Source: Noviherbaspirillum sp. (GTDB taxonomy: Bacteria; Pseudomonadota; Gammaproteobacteria; Burkholderiales; Burkholderiaceae). From it: 9,494 nt of DNA. The stretch spans positions 1 to 9,494 of the forward strand of contig JAQGLQ010000546.1 in NCBI GenBank assembly GCA_028292785.1. The letters are read 5' to 3'. Of this stretch, positions 1-6,744 are shown piece after piece. The notes under the pieces were generated by a model, which was given only the letters and a program-made list of their open reading frames with translations, ran no database searches and was not told the origin of the DNA. Numbering within the stretch: the first letter of the stretch is position 1; each line of letters starts with the position of its first letter. The position numbers were made by a program, and so were the translations under genes.

Positions 1-1151
1 GGCTTGTTGCGCATCGATGACTGGATCGCCAGCAGCACGGCCAGGTCGGCGGCCGGTTCGGCGATCTTGACGCCGCCGACCGCATTGATGAATACATCCT
101 GGTCGAATGCCGCGATGCCCGCATGACGGTGCAGCACCGCAAGCAGCATGGCGAGCCGGTTCTGCTCGAGGCCCACTGACAGCCGACGCGCGTTCGGCAC
201 ATGCGAAGCATCGACCAGGGCCTGGATTTCAACGAGAAGCGGGCGCGTGCCCTCCTGCGTGACCATGACGCACGAACCCGGCACCTTGGTGTCGTGCTGC
301 GACAGAAACAAGGCCGACGGATTCGATACCCCCTTCAGGCCTTTTTCAGTCATGGCAAACACACCGAGTTCGTTGACCGCGCCGAAACGATTCTTGAAGG
401 CGCGAACGAGGCGGAAACTGGAATGGGTATCGCCTTCGAAATACAGGACCGTATCGACGATATGTTCGAGCACGCGCGGACCGGCGAGCGCGCCCTCCTT
501 CGTCACGTGCCCGACCATGATGATGGTAATGCCCGACTGCTTGGCCACGCGGGTAAGCTGCGCAGCGCATTCGCGTACCTGCGCGACAGACCCCGGGGCG
601 GATGACAGCGCATCGGAATAGACGGTCTGAATCGAATCGATGACCGCGACTTGCGGCTTTTCCTCGGCAAGCGTATTCAGGATTTTCTCGAGCTGAATTT
701 CCGCCTGCAGTTTCAGTTCCTTTGCATCCACCGCCAGCCGCTTCGCGCGCAAGGCAATCTGGGCACCCGACTCCTCACCGCTGACATACAGTGTTTTCTT
801 GATGCGCGACATATTTGCCAGTGCCTGCAGGAGCAAGGTGGACTTGCCGATGCCCGGATCGCCGCCGATCAGCACTACGCCGCCTGCAACCAGGCCACCG
901 CCCAGCACGCGGTCGAACTCCTCGATGCCGGTGCCGAAGCGCGGCACATCGATCGCTTCGATATCGGCGAGACTCAGTACCGGCGAGGTTTGTGCGAGGC
1001 CCTGATGTTGTGCGGAAAAACGGTTTCCCCCCGCTTCCACAATGGTCTCGACCAAGGTATTCCATTGGCCGCAGGAGGGACACTGGCCCGACCATTTGTT
1101 AGCGACGCCGCCGCATTCGGTGCAGGTGTAATTGGTTTTTTGTTTAGCCAT
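1..1151 (-). CDS. radA: DNA repair protein RadA (Sms), 3' end beyond the window edge
   Basis: RadA is a RecA-related ATPase that promotes branch migration and processing of recombination intermediates. Reading from the ATG at 1151 gives 383 residues without a stop, so roughly the last 70 of the usual about 455 are outside the window. A four-cysteine zinc finger is at C10, C13, C24 and C27. The Walker A motif GGDPGIGKST ends at K103-S104-T105, and the RadA-specific KNRFG motif is at residues 253-257. The segment after it runs into the Lon-protease-like C-terminal domain; the AEPAADLAVLLA stretch near the window edge is typical. There is no obvious Shine-Dalgarno sequence before the start. alr lies 63 bases upstream on the same strand, so the two may be co-transcribed, with a hairpin in between. 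Family identity is certain; only the C-terminus is unseen. Confidence 0.97.
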   Translation of the reverse strand, partial: MAKQKTNYTCTECGGVANKWSGQCPSCGQWNTLVETIVEAGGNRFSAQHQGLAQTSPVLSLADIEAIDVPRFGTGIEEFDRVLGGGLVAGGVVLIGGDPGIGKSTLLLQALANMSRIKKTLYVSGEESGAQIALRAKRLAVDAKELKLQAEIQLEKILNTLAEEKPQVAVIDSIQTVYSDALSSAPGSVAQVRECAAQLTRVAKQSGITIIMVGHVTKEGALAGPRVLEHIVDTVLYFEGDTHSSFRLVRAFKNRFGAVNELGVFAMTEKGLKGVSNPSALFLSQHDTKVPGSCVMVTQEGTRPLLVEIQALVDASHVPNARRLSVGLEQNRLAMLLAVLHRHAGIAAFDQDVFINAVGGVKIAEPAADLAVLLAIQSSMRNK

Positions 1152-1188
1152 GTACGAAAAAGTGAAAATCAGTGATATCGCTGTCCGT

Positions 1189-1210
1189 CCGCATGCAGGT
1201 GGGCATGCGG
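1189..1210 (-). repeat. Perfect 8-bp inverted repeat between alr and radA
   Basis: The arms CCGCATGC (1189-1196) and GCATGCGG (1203-1210) flank a 6-base loop. The hairpin begins four bases after the alr stop codon on the transcribed strand. No run of T follows it on the minus strand, so it does not look like an ordinary intrinsic terminator. It could stabilise the 3' end of alr mRNA, mark a processing site, or attenuate read-through into radA. Confidence 0.6.
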
Positions 1211-1214
1211 CACT

Positions 1215-2291
1215 TCAACGCTCGACGACCCTGACGCGCGGCGCCAGCGCGCACATCAGTTCATAACCGATGGTGCCGGCTGCATTCGCCACATCATCGA
1301 TAGGCAGATCGTCGCCCCAGAGCGTTACCTTGCTGCCTACGCGCGCACCGGGAATATCGCTCAGGTCGACCGACAACATATCCATCGACACCCGCCCGAC
1401 TATTGCGGTTTTTTTGCCGTCCACCAATACAGGCGTTCCGTTGGGAGCGTGGCGCGGATAGCCGTCGGCATAACCGCACGCCACCACACCGACGCTCATT
1501 TTTCGTGTTGCAACAAAACAGCTTCCGTAACCGATCGCTTCGCCGGCTTGGATGGTCTGCAAGCCGATGATTTCGCTGGTGAGCGTCATCGCCGGACGTA
1601 GCCCGAATTCGGCTGCCGATTTGCCTCCCGGGGAGCCGCCGTAAAGCATGATGCCCGGGCGCACCCAGTCGCGTGACAATTCCGGATTCAGTAGATTGGC
1701 CGCAGAGTTCGCGATGCTGCGTTCGCCCGACAACTGATTACACACATCCTGAAACCGTCGCACTTGCTCGCCGAAAGGCATGCGCGGATTCGCGGGATCG
1801 TCAGCGTTGGCGAGATGCGTGATGAAACTGATTTTGCTGACCGCATCAATTGCCCGCAGGCGCGCATATGCTGCACGGTAGGTTTCCGGACGAAACCCGA
1901 GGCGGTTCATGCCGCTGTTCATTTTCAGGTGTACTCGCAGCGGAGATGCAAGCGCCGCGTTTTCAAGCATGTCGATCTGTTCGTCGTTATGGATTACGAC
2001 ATCCAGCCCATGCCTCTCGACAACAGCCAGGTCCGCAGGCTCGAAAAAACCTTCCAATAATAGAACAGGCTTGGTCCAGCCCATCTCCCTCAAGCGAACC
2101 GCCGCATCAGGTTCGATCAATGCTAAGCCTTCCGCGTCGGCGAAACCCTTCATTCCGAATGCCAGTCCATGACCGTACGCGTTGGCTTTCACCACGGCCC
2201 ACGCTTTCGCGCCGGCGGCATGCTGCTTCGCAATCGAAAGATTGTGACGCATCGCGGAAATATCAATAGTGGCAAGGAGAGGTCTTGGCAT
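1215..2291 (-). CDS. alr: Alanine racemase (PLP-dependent)
   Basis: This enzyme interconverts L- and D-alanine in the cytoplasm, supplying D-alanine for peptidoglycan. The 358-residue length is normal. The N-terminal TIM barrel carries the PLP Schiff-base lysine K35 in the signature VVKANAYGHG. The stretch KMNSGMNRLGF (K123-F133) holds the lysine and arginine that contact the cofactor phenol and carboxylate region, and VRPGIMLYG (210-218) is the usual PLP phosphate-side motif. The catalytic tyrosine of the second base pair is Y255 in GYGS, and the C-terminal domain has the conserved SMD at 302-304. There is no signal peptide, so this is the cytoplasmic biosynthetic or catabolic type; alr versus dadX cannot be decided here, but no dadA neighbour is present. 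It lies divergent from lplT and upstream of radA. Confidence 0.97.
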   Translation of the reverse strand: MPRPLLATIDISAMRHNLSIAKQHAAGAKAWAVVKANAYGHGLAFGMKGFADAEGLALIEPDAAVRLREMGWTKPVLLLEGFFEPADLAVVERHGLDVVIHNDEQIDMLENAALASPLRVHLKMNSGMNRLGFRPETYRAAYARLRAIDAVSKISFITHLANADDPANPRMPFGEQVRRFQDVCNQLSGERSIANSAANLLNPELSRDWVRPGIMLYGGSPGGKSAAEFGLRPAMTLTSEIIGLQTIQAGEAIGYGSCFVATRKMSVGVVACGYADGYPRHAPNGTPVLVDGKKTAIVGRVSMDMLSVDLSDIPGARVGSKVTLWGDDLPIDDVANAAGTIGYELMCALAPRVRVVER

Positions 2292-2314
2292 GGAACTTGT
2301 GCAAGCGTTAACGA

Positions 2315-2334
2315 AGAGACGAAAAACCGTCTCT
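2315..2334. repeat. Inverted repeat in the alr-lplT spacer
   Basis: Seven-base arms AGAGACG (2315-2321) and CGTCTCT (2328-2334) surround an A-rich six-base loop. On the minus strand it sits just downstream of a TAAAAT -10-like box, so it would form the very 5' end of an alr leader transcript. It could be an operator or an mRNA-stabilising 5' stem. No regulator can be named. Confidence 0.5.
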
Positions 2335-2336
2335 GC

Positions 2337-2342
2337 ATTTTA
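2337..2342 (-). promoter_or_regulatory. Possible -10 box for alr
   Basis: TAAAAT preceded by GG on the minus strand would start transcription near 2330, giving a leader of about 40 bases before the alr ATG. No convincing -35 hexamer is visible at 16-18 bases. The same GGTAAAAT string precedes tsaB in this window. Confidence 0.35.
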
Positions 2343-2421
2343 CCGGAGCGCACCTTGTCCTCATTGGGGAAATCCTCAGGCAGCAGAGATTTTCATGGTA
2401 TAAAGCAAGCCGGAGACCTCT

Positions 2422-2430
2422 TGTTACAAT
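2422..2430 (+). promoter_or_regulatory. Possible extended -10 promoter for lplT
   Basis: The string TGTTACAAT fits an extended -10 element (TGn then TACAAT). It lies only 5 bases before the first in-frame ATG at 2436, so the expected start of transcription falls at or next to that ATG. The -35 region (about 2402-2407) is poor, which an extended -10 tolerates. No ribosome-binding site lies between this box and the start codon. Confidence 0.4.
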
Positions 2431-2435
2431 CTGAC

Positions 2436-3704
2436 ATGCGGATGAATCGCGGTTTTTACACCATTATGGCGGCGCAGTTTTTTTCGTCGCTCGCAGACAA
2501 CGCACTTCTTATCGCAGCCATTGCACTATTGACAGCAATGAAATCGCCGGCATGGATGACGCCGCTTTTAAAGCTGTTCTTCGTTTTGTCGTATGTCGTT
2601 CTGGCCGCCTTCGTCGGTGCTTTCGCCGACTCGATGCCCAAAGGTCGCGTGATGTTCATCACCAACTGTATCAAGATCTTTGGCTGCTCGTTAATGTTCT
2701 TCCACGTGCATCCTTTGCTCGCCTATGCCGTCGTCGGATTCGGCGCGGCTGCGTATTCGCCGGCCAAATACGGAATACTCACCGAATTGCTTCCTCCGGA
2801 AAAACTGGTCGCCGCGAATGGCTGGATCGAAGGACTTACCGTCTCCTCCATCATCCTCGGGACCGTGCTGGGCGGTGCCCTCGTCAATCAGAAGGTTTCT
2901 TCCACCTTGCTGAGCTTCGATTTTCCCTTCCTCAATCTCGGGGTCGATACGACGGCGGAAGCCGCGCTGGTAGTGATCATGCTGGTTTATCTGCTCGCCG
3001 CAATTTTCAATCTTAAAATTGCCGAGACGGGCGTTCGTTATCCTCATCAGGAACGCAATCCATTCAAGCTGATTGTCGACTTTTCCAACTGTTTCATGAC
3101 GCTGTGGAAAGACAAGCTCGGACAGATCTCGCTTGCGGTAACGACACTATTCTGGGGCGCGGGTGCGACCCTGCAATTCATCGTGCTCAAATGGGCCGAG
3201 AAGTCGCTGCATATGCCGCTGGACCAGGCTGCGATACTACAAGGCATTTTCGCATTGGGCGTGGCGCTCGGCGCGGTTGCCGCCGCACGGTTCGTGCCCT
3301 TGAAAAAATCGCTGTCGGTAATGCCCCTGGGTGTGGCAATGGGCTTGATTGTCACGATGATGACGTTGGTTCATACGATCTGGCTTGCCTATCCGCTGCT
3401 GGTACTCGTCGGAGCGCTCGCAGGTTTCTTCGTGGTACCCATGAATGCCTTGCTGCAGCATCGCGGCCACGTATTGATGAGCGCCGGACATTCGATCGCC
3501 GTGCAAAACTTCAATGAAAACCTTTCGGTGCTCACCATGCTTGTACTCTACGCGGTCATGGTGCGGCTGAATCTGGACATCAATGTCGTCATTATCCTTT
3601 TCGGATTCTTTGTTGCCGGCACGATGCTGATGGCAATGCGCAAGCATGCCGCCAATCAGCGCGTATTCGATTCAGTAGCCTTGATCGGCGAGCGAAAACA
3701 CTGA
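2436..3704 (+). CDS. lplT: Lysophospholipid transporter LplT (MFS)
   Basis: LplT flips lysophospholipids, mainly lyso-phosphatidylethanolamine, across the inner membrane for reacylation. The protein has 422 residues from the ATG at 2436 (420 from the alternative ATG at 2442), against about 400 in E. coli, with about a dozen hydrophobic segments. The N-terminal FFSSLADNALL has an aspartate (D21) in the first helix. The MFS loop motif GAFADSMPKGRV is at 61-72, the family stretch AAYSPAKYGILTELLP at 105-120 and PMNALLQHRGHVLMSAGHS at 335-353. The reading frame stays open back to 2169, but that extension is antisense to alr and lacks membrane character, so the start is placed where LplT homology begins. 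The usual acyltransferase partner Aas is not adjacent. The 3' end converges on the DUF1853 gene. Confidence 0.93.
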   Translation: MRMNRGFYTIMAAQFFSSLADNALLIAAIALLTAMKSPAWMTPLLKLFFVLSYVVLAAFVGAFADSMPKGRVMFITNCIKIFGCSLMFFHVHPLLAYAVVGFGAAAYSPAKYGILTELLPPEKLVAANGWIEGLTVSSIILGTVLGGALVNQKVSSTLLSFDFPFLNLGVDTTAEAALVVIMLVYLLAAIFNLKIAETGVRYPHQERNPFKLIVDFSNCFMTLWKDKLGQISLAVTTLFWGAGATLQFIVLKWAEKSLHMPLDQAAILQGIFALGVALGAVAAARFVPLKKSLSVMPLGVAMGLIVTMMTLVHTIWLAYPLLVLVGALAGFFVVPMNALLQHRGHVLMSAGHSIAVQNFNENLSVLTMLVLYAVMVRLNLDINVVIILFGFFVAGTMLMAMRKHAANQRVFDSVALIGERKH

Positions 3705-3718
3705 AATCCGGCGCCCGG

Positions 3719-4678
3719 TTATTGCCTGCCGCGCGTATCGCGTGCCGCGGCCCGCATGCGCCAGTCATCTGGAACGATGAAGCCACGGTCCACTTCAATC
3801 ATACGGTCGTCCTGCCGCTCGAGCACCGCGATCATGACCGGCATGCTGTCACGCTCAAAATGCATGTCCAGCATCGAGTTCAATTCATGGCGCGGCATAC
3901 CTGCTTCGATTGTTGTCTTAGCCGGTGCAAGCCAAGACAGACGCGGCAATATCATGAAATACTCCCCGACGATATTCCCCAGTTCAGCAAGCGGGCGCCA
4001 GAATCCATGGCAATGCGGATGTGCCACGCCGAGTAACTTAGCCGACGGCGTCTTTCCGTAATAAAACAGCCAACCTTTTACCAGTGCCTTCGCTGCAGCA
4101 ACAGGTTCCGACAACACTGCGAGGGCCGCCGGATGTTTCGATAAGGCCAGTTGCCGCTCCATGATCTTGCGTACTTTCGCTCCCAAGGTGTCGGCTAGAT
4201 TGGGACCGACAAAATGATCTGCTTTCTCTTCGGCACCGCTGGTTTCCAGCAAATAGAATTTGCTGGCGAACTCCCAATGGACCAGGTCGCTACCCTCTCT
4301 CAACAGGAAGTCGAATTCGCCGATCGTCTCGTTCTTACCTGCGCGCACCTGCAATCCATGTCCGATCAGCGTGCCCTGGTGCTGGAAATAGAAGGCCATC
4401 AGTTTTTCCGCATAGCGCCCAAGCCTTCTATAAGGCTGGGCACCGAGATACGCATATAGAGGTTCGGGATGGCGATCGAGGTGCCGCAACCAGGCGTCGG
4501 TCTTCGGAGCGACCGGCCCGAGCGTCGCGATGCGGTCGCGCCACTGCGGTGCATCGATATCGAGAAGATCCGGGGCGTCGAGCAGCCAGGCCAGAGCGCG
4601 TACGTGCGGATCGTTCAAGGCGGACCAGCGGCGGTGAAACCGTGACTGATAGTTTTCCGTATCAGTTGCTGCCGGCAT
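3719..4678 (-). CDS. DUF1853 family protein, possible PD-(D/E)XK-like nuclease fold
   Basis: A 319-residue soluble protein without signal peptide or membrane segment. I recognise it as DUF1853, a family without an established function. The core reads E91 (in RYAEKLMAFYFQ), then GEFDFLL with E121 and D123, then HWEFASKFYLL with E136 and K140. An acidic residue, a beta-strand Asp and a Glu followed by Lys is the order expected in PD-(D/E)XK nuclease folds. The E-x3-K spacing departs from the canonical E-x-K, so nuclease activity is inference only. The ATG lies inside the 3' end of the uracil-DNA glycosylase gene (17-base overlap) with no clear ribosome-binding site, implying translational coupling. 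It is the last gene of the tsaB operon. Family call is good; activity is unknown. Confidence 0.8.
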   Translation of the reverse strand: MPAATDTENYQSRFHRRWSALNDPHVRALAWLLDAPDLLDIDAPQWRDRIATLGPVAPKTDAWLRHLDRHPEPLYAYLGAQPYRRLGRYAEKLMAFYFQHQGTLIGHGLQVRAGKNETIGEFDFLLREGSDLVHWEFASKFYLLETSGAEEKADHFVGPNLADTLGAKVRKIMERQLALSKHPAALAVLSEPVAAAKALVKGWLFYYGKTPSAKLLGVAHPHCHGFWRPLAELGNIVGEYFMILPRLSWLAPAKTTIEAGMPRHELNSMLDMHFERDSMPVMIAVLERQDDRMIEVDRGFIVPDDWRMRAAARDTRGRQ

Positions 4679-5432
4679 AGCTGGACATGGCCAAGCAGAG
4701 GTCCATCCACACCTTTTTCTTGTCCGCCGGATTGCGCAGCAAGTATGCGGGATGATAGGTCACGACCAAAGGCAAGTCCGCATAGCGGTGCACCTTTCCA
4801 CGAATCCGGGAAACAGGTGTGTCCGCATCCAGGTTCAACAGCGACAATGCCGCGGTCTTTCCAAGTGCCACGATGATGACCGGCCGGATCAGGTCGATCT
4901 GGCGCCGCAGGTACGGCAGGCATGCAGCCGCTTCTTCCGGTGCAGGCGGACGGTCCCGGCCATTCGCATCGGTTGGCCGGCATTTGACGATATTCGCAAT
5001 ATAGGCATTCTCGCCACGCCTGAGATCCATGGCGAGCAGCATATTGTCGAGCAGCTTGCCCGCCATGCCGACGAACGGCTCGCCCTTCAAATCTTCGTTA
5101 TAGCCGGGGCCTTCGCCGACGAAGAGCCAGTTGGCCTTTTCGTCGCCGACACCAAATACAGTCCGGGTACGGGTTCGGCATAAACCGCATTTGACGCAAC
5201 CGGATACCGACTCCTTCAGCTGTCCCCAATCCATGTTTGCGATATCTTCGGCGGACGGCGCCGTTGCGCCGGCAGGCGTATTCGTCGCGGCGGCTGACGC
5301 GTTCGTCTCAAAGAAATCACTTACTCCTTCCACGGTTTTACAGGGTGATTCCGCAGTGGTACGCGAGGCCCATACGGGCCCCAATCCCATTTCATGCAAA
5401 AACGCGGTACGACGGTCCTGGGGCGATGTCAT
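4662..5432 (-). CDS. Family 4 Fe-S uracil-DNA glycosylase with N-terminal extension
   Basis: The enzyme excises uracil from DNA, starting base excision repair. In the 256 residues the catalytic domain starts near residue 70. The four cysteines expected to hold the 4Fe-4S cluster are C79, C82, C151 (in KCRPT) and C171 (in ACLPYL); C85 is extra. Motif 1, GEGPGYNEDLKGEPFVG, is at 106-122, and the second active-site motif YHPAY, with H227, is at 226-230. This is family 4, often annotated as phage SPO1 polymerase-related. The first 70 residues are additional: a conserved-looking peptide (7-24, RR..FL.EMGLGPVW..R) followed by an Ala/Thr/Pro-rich linker. That peptide resembles the chi-binding start of polymerase III psi (HolD). 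The ATG overlaps the rimI stop (ATGA), with GAGG 8 bases upstream as ribosome-binding site. Confidence 0.93.
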   Translation of the reverse strand: MTSPQDRRTAFLHEMGLGPVWASRTTAESPCKTVEGVSDFFETNASAAATNTPAGATAPSAEDIANMDWGQLKESVSGCVKCGLCRTRTRTVFGVGDEKANWLFVGEGPGYNEDLKGEPFVGMAGKLLDNMLLAMDLRRGENAYIANIVKCRPTDANGRDRPPAPEEAAACLPYLRRQIDLIRPVIIVALGKTAALSLLNLDADTPVSRIRGKVHRYADLPLVVTYHPAYLLRNPADKKKVWMDLCLAMSSYAGSN

Positions 5433-5914
5433 AACTCCAGCCTCATGACAATAGCGTCCTCGCGCATGTTATTCGCTGCGGGATAGTAGCCCTTTCGTTT
5501 GCCGATCTGAAGAAATCCATAGCGCTCGTAGATTTGCATGGCACGCAGATTCGACGGCCTCACCTCAAGCAATATCGAGGTCATGCCGTGCTCACGCGCG
5601 AGCGCCTTTACCTTGTCCAGCTGCATCCGACCTATTCCTTTGCCGTGCAGACCGCGACGTACAGTGATATTAAGTAAATGCGCTTCGTCGACGGCATACA
5701 TCATCAAAAAATAAGCTGCAAGCGACCCATTTCCGTCGCGCAATATCCAGGTCTCGTAGCTGCTATAGAGTGAATCGAGAAAATTACCGCGGGTCCAGGG
5801 ATAAGGATAAATATCGTTTTCGATGGCGAGCACGTCGGGCAAGTCGCCGACCTTCATTCGCAGGAAATGAAGCGACGCTCTCTCGTCCGGTATTGGGGCA
5901 CGAAGCGGATTCAA
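5429..5914 (-). CDS. rimI: Ribosomal protein S18-alanine N-acetyltransferase RimI
   Basis: RimI is a GNAT enzyme that uses acetyl-CoA to acetylate the N-terminal alanine of ribosomal protein S18. The 161-residue protein shows the acetyl-CoA loop RRGLHGKGIG (86-95), the LLEVRPSN block with likely catalytic E117, and QIYERYGF with Y129. It ends in the family's RKGYYPAANNMREDA stretch. The start is TTG at 5914, overlapping the tsaB stop by four bases (TTGA) and preceded by AAGGTGG at 5919-5925, well spaced. The next in-frame ATG (residue 20) would cut into the conserved N-terminal strand. It lies between tsaB and the uracil glycosylase gene in an overlapping operon, an arrangement implying equal expression and coupling. 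Confidence 0.95.
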   Translation of the reverse strand: MNPLRAPIPDERASLHFLRMKVGDLPDVLAIENDIYPYPWTRGNFLDSLYSSYETWILRDGNGSLAAYFLMMYAVDEAHLLNITVRRGLHGKGIGRMQLDKVKALAREHGMTSILLEVRPSNLRAMQIYERYGFLQIGKRKGYYPAANNMREDAIVMRLEL

Positions 5915-6600
5915 GCCGCCACCTTCGACATACGTTCGATGGTAGTCAGCGCGACCTTGTTTCGTAAGTAAACCGGTTGCGCGTCGCGCGCCGGGACGAA
6001 CTTCCCTTGGGCATAAGCGATTCGTCCCAACCGCGCGATCTGTCGCGCGTGAGGCATGATTGATGGTCGGCGGTCCACGGATGCCGGGAACCGCGAAAAG
6101 GCTACCTCATAGGCAGCCAAAGCGTTGCCGCACATAATCGCGGGTTCTGCCGATTCAATGCGCGTCGCGGGCGACAAGGTCGGGTCGACGACGGTGCGCC
6201 ATTCCTCATCGAAGCGGTACTGGGCCCAATACACTTCCTCCATGCGCGCATCCAATAGCGCAAGGACATCGGCAGCACCGAATTGTTCGCGGCAGGCTTC
6301 TGCCATGGCCAATAACGTGCCGACAGCGACGACGGGAAGGTCTGCGCCGAATGCCAGTCCTTGCGCGATTCCACAGGCGGTGCGCACGCCGGTAAAGGAG
6401 CCAGGCCCGGCGCCAAATGCCACGGCATCGCACTGGACAAGTCCAAGACCCGCTTCGAGCAGAAGATTCTGCACCATGGGCAGAATGGAATGAGAATGGG
6501 TTTGGGCGCCCGATGCTTGGCGCGCGATCACTTGATCGTTATGCAATAACGCAGCGGATGCCAATTCAGTTGAGGTTTCGATGGCGATAATCGTAGTCAT
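5911..6600 (-). CDS. tsaB: tRNA threonylcarbamoyladenosine biosynthesis protein TsaB
   Basis: TsaB (YeaZ) is the inactive-kinase-fold partner that dimerises with TsaD and, with TsaE, transfers threonylcarbamoyl to A37 of ANN-decoding tRNAs. The 229-residue length matches E. coli TsaB. The N-terminal strand MTTIIAIETSTELASAAL starts the ASKHA fold, and HSHSILP (35-41) follows. The family signature GAGPGSFTGVRTACGIAQG is at 63-81. It is the first gene of the tsaB-rimI-udg-DUF1853 operon and diverges from the thioredoxin-like gene. A TAAAAT box ends only six bases before its ATG and there is no ribosome-binding site, so the transcript may be leaderless or nearly so. tsaD, tsaE and tsaC are not in the window. 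Confidence 0.96.
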   Translation of the reverse strand: MTTIIAIETSTELASAALLHNDQVIARQASGAQTHSHSILPMVQNLLLEAGLGLVQCDAVAFGAGPGSFTGVRTACGIAQGLAFGADLPVVAVGTLLAMAEACREQFGAADVLALLDARMEEVYWAQYRFDEEWRTVVDPTLSPATRIESAEPAIMCGNALAAYEVAFSRFPASVDRRPSIMPHARQIARLGRIAYAQGKFVPARDAQPVYLRNKVALTTIERMSKVAA

Positions 6601-6606
6601 ATGAGT

Positions 6607-6612
6607 ATTTTA
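6607..6612 (-). promoter_or_regulatory. Possible -10 box for the tsaB operon
   Basis: TAAAAT preceded by GG on the minus strand ends six bases before the tsaB ATG, so the predicted transcript start falls on or beside that codon. No good -35 hexamer is seen at 16-18 bases. The same GGTAAAAT string occurs before alr. Confidence 0.4.
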
Positions 6613-6716
6613 CCGCGCCTCACTTTGCGAGAATGCGTATTCCTGTATCCATCCGGCGGTTCCGCGCTTCGACCGCAACCATTCACTGCAGACGAGCAAT
6701 ACCCGGTTCCTTACCT

Positions 6717-6722
6717 TACAAT
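6717..6722 (+). promoter_or_regulatory. Possible -10 box for the thioredoxin-like gene
   Basis: TACAAT on the plus strand lies 49 bases before the chosen ATG at 6772, giving a leader of about 40 bases that begins with the perfect palindrome at 6731-6744. The -35 region is weak. Its position argues that translation starts at 6772 rather than at the upstream ATG at 6601. Confidence 0.4.
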
Positions 6723-6730
6723 AGGCCACC

Positions 6731-6744
6731 GTGCCGGCCGGCAC
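6731..6744. repeat. Perfect 14-bp palindrome GTGCCGGCCGGCAC
   Basis: The sequence is fully self-complementary with no spacer. It begins eight bases after the TACAAT box, so it covers the predicted transcript start of the thioredoxin-like gene. This is a typical location for a dimeric repressor operator, though a chance GC-rich palindrome is possible. Confidence 0.5.

Noticed and set aside
148..1175. Long open frames on the plus strand across radA
   Set aside because: They are mirror frames of a clearly recognisable radA on the minus strand and resemble no protein family.
2169..2435. N-terminal extension of LplT overlapping alr
   Set aside because: It is polar, not membrane-like, and runs antisense to the start of alr. 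LplT similarity begins at the ATG at 2436 or 2442.
3708..3718. CCGG-CGC-CCGG hairpin between the lplT and DUF1853 stops
   Set aside because: The stem is only four bases with a three-base loop and no T run on either strand, too weak to call a terminator. The converging genes seem to lack an intrinsic terminator here.
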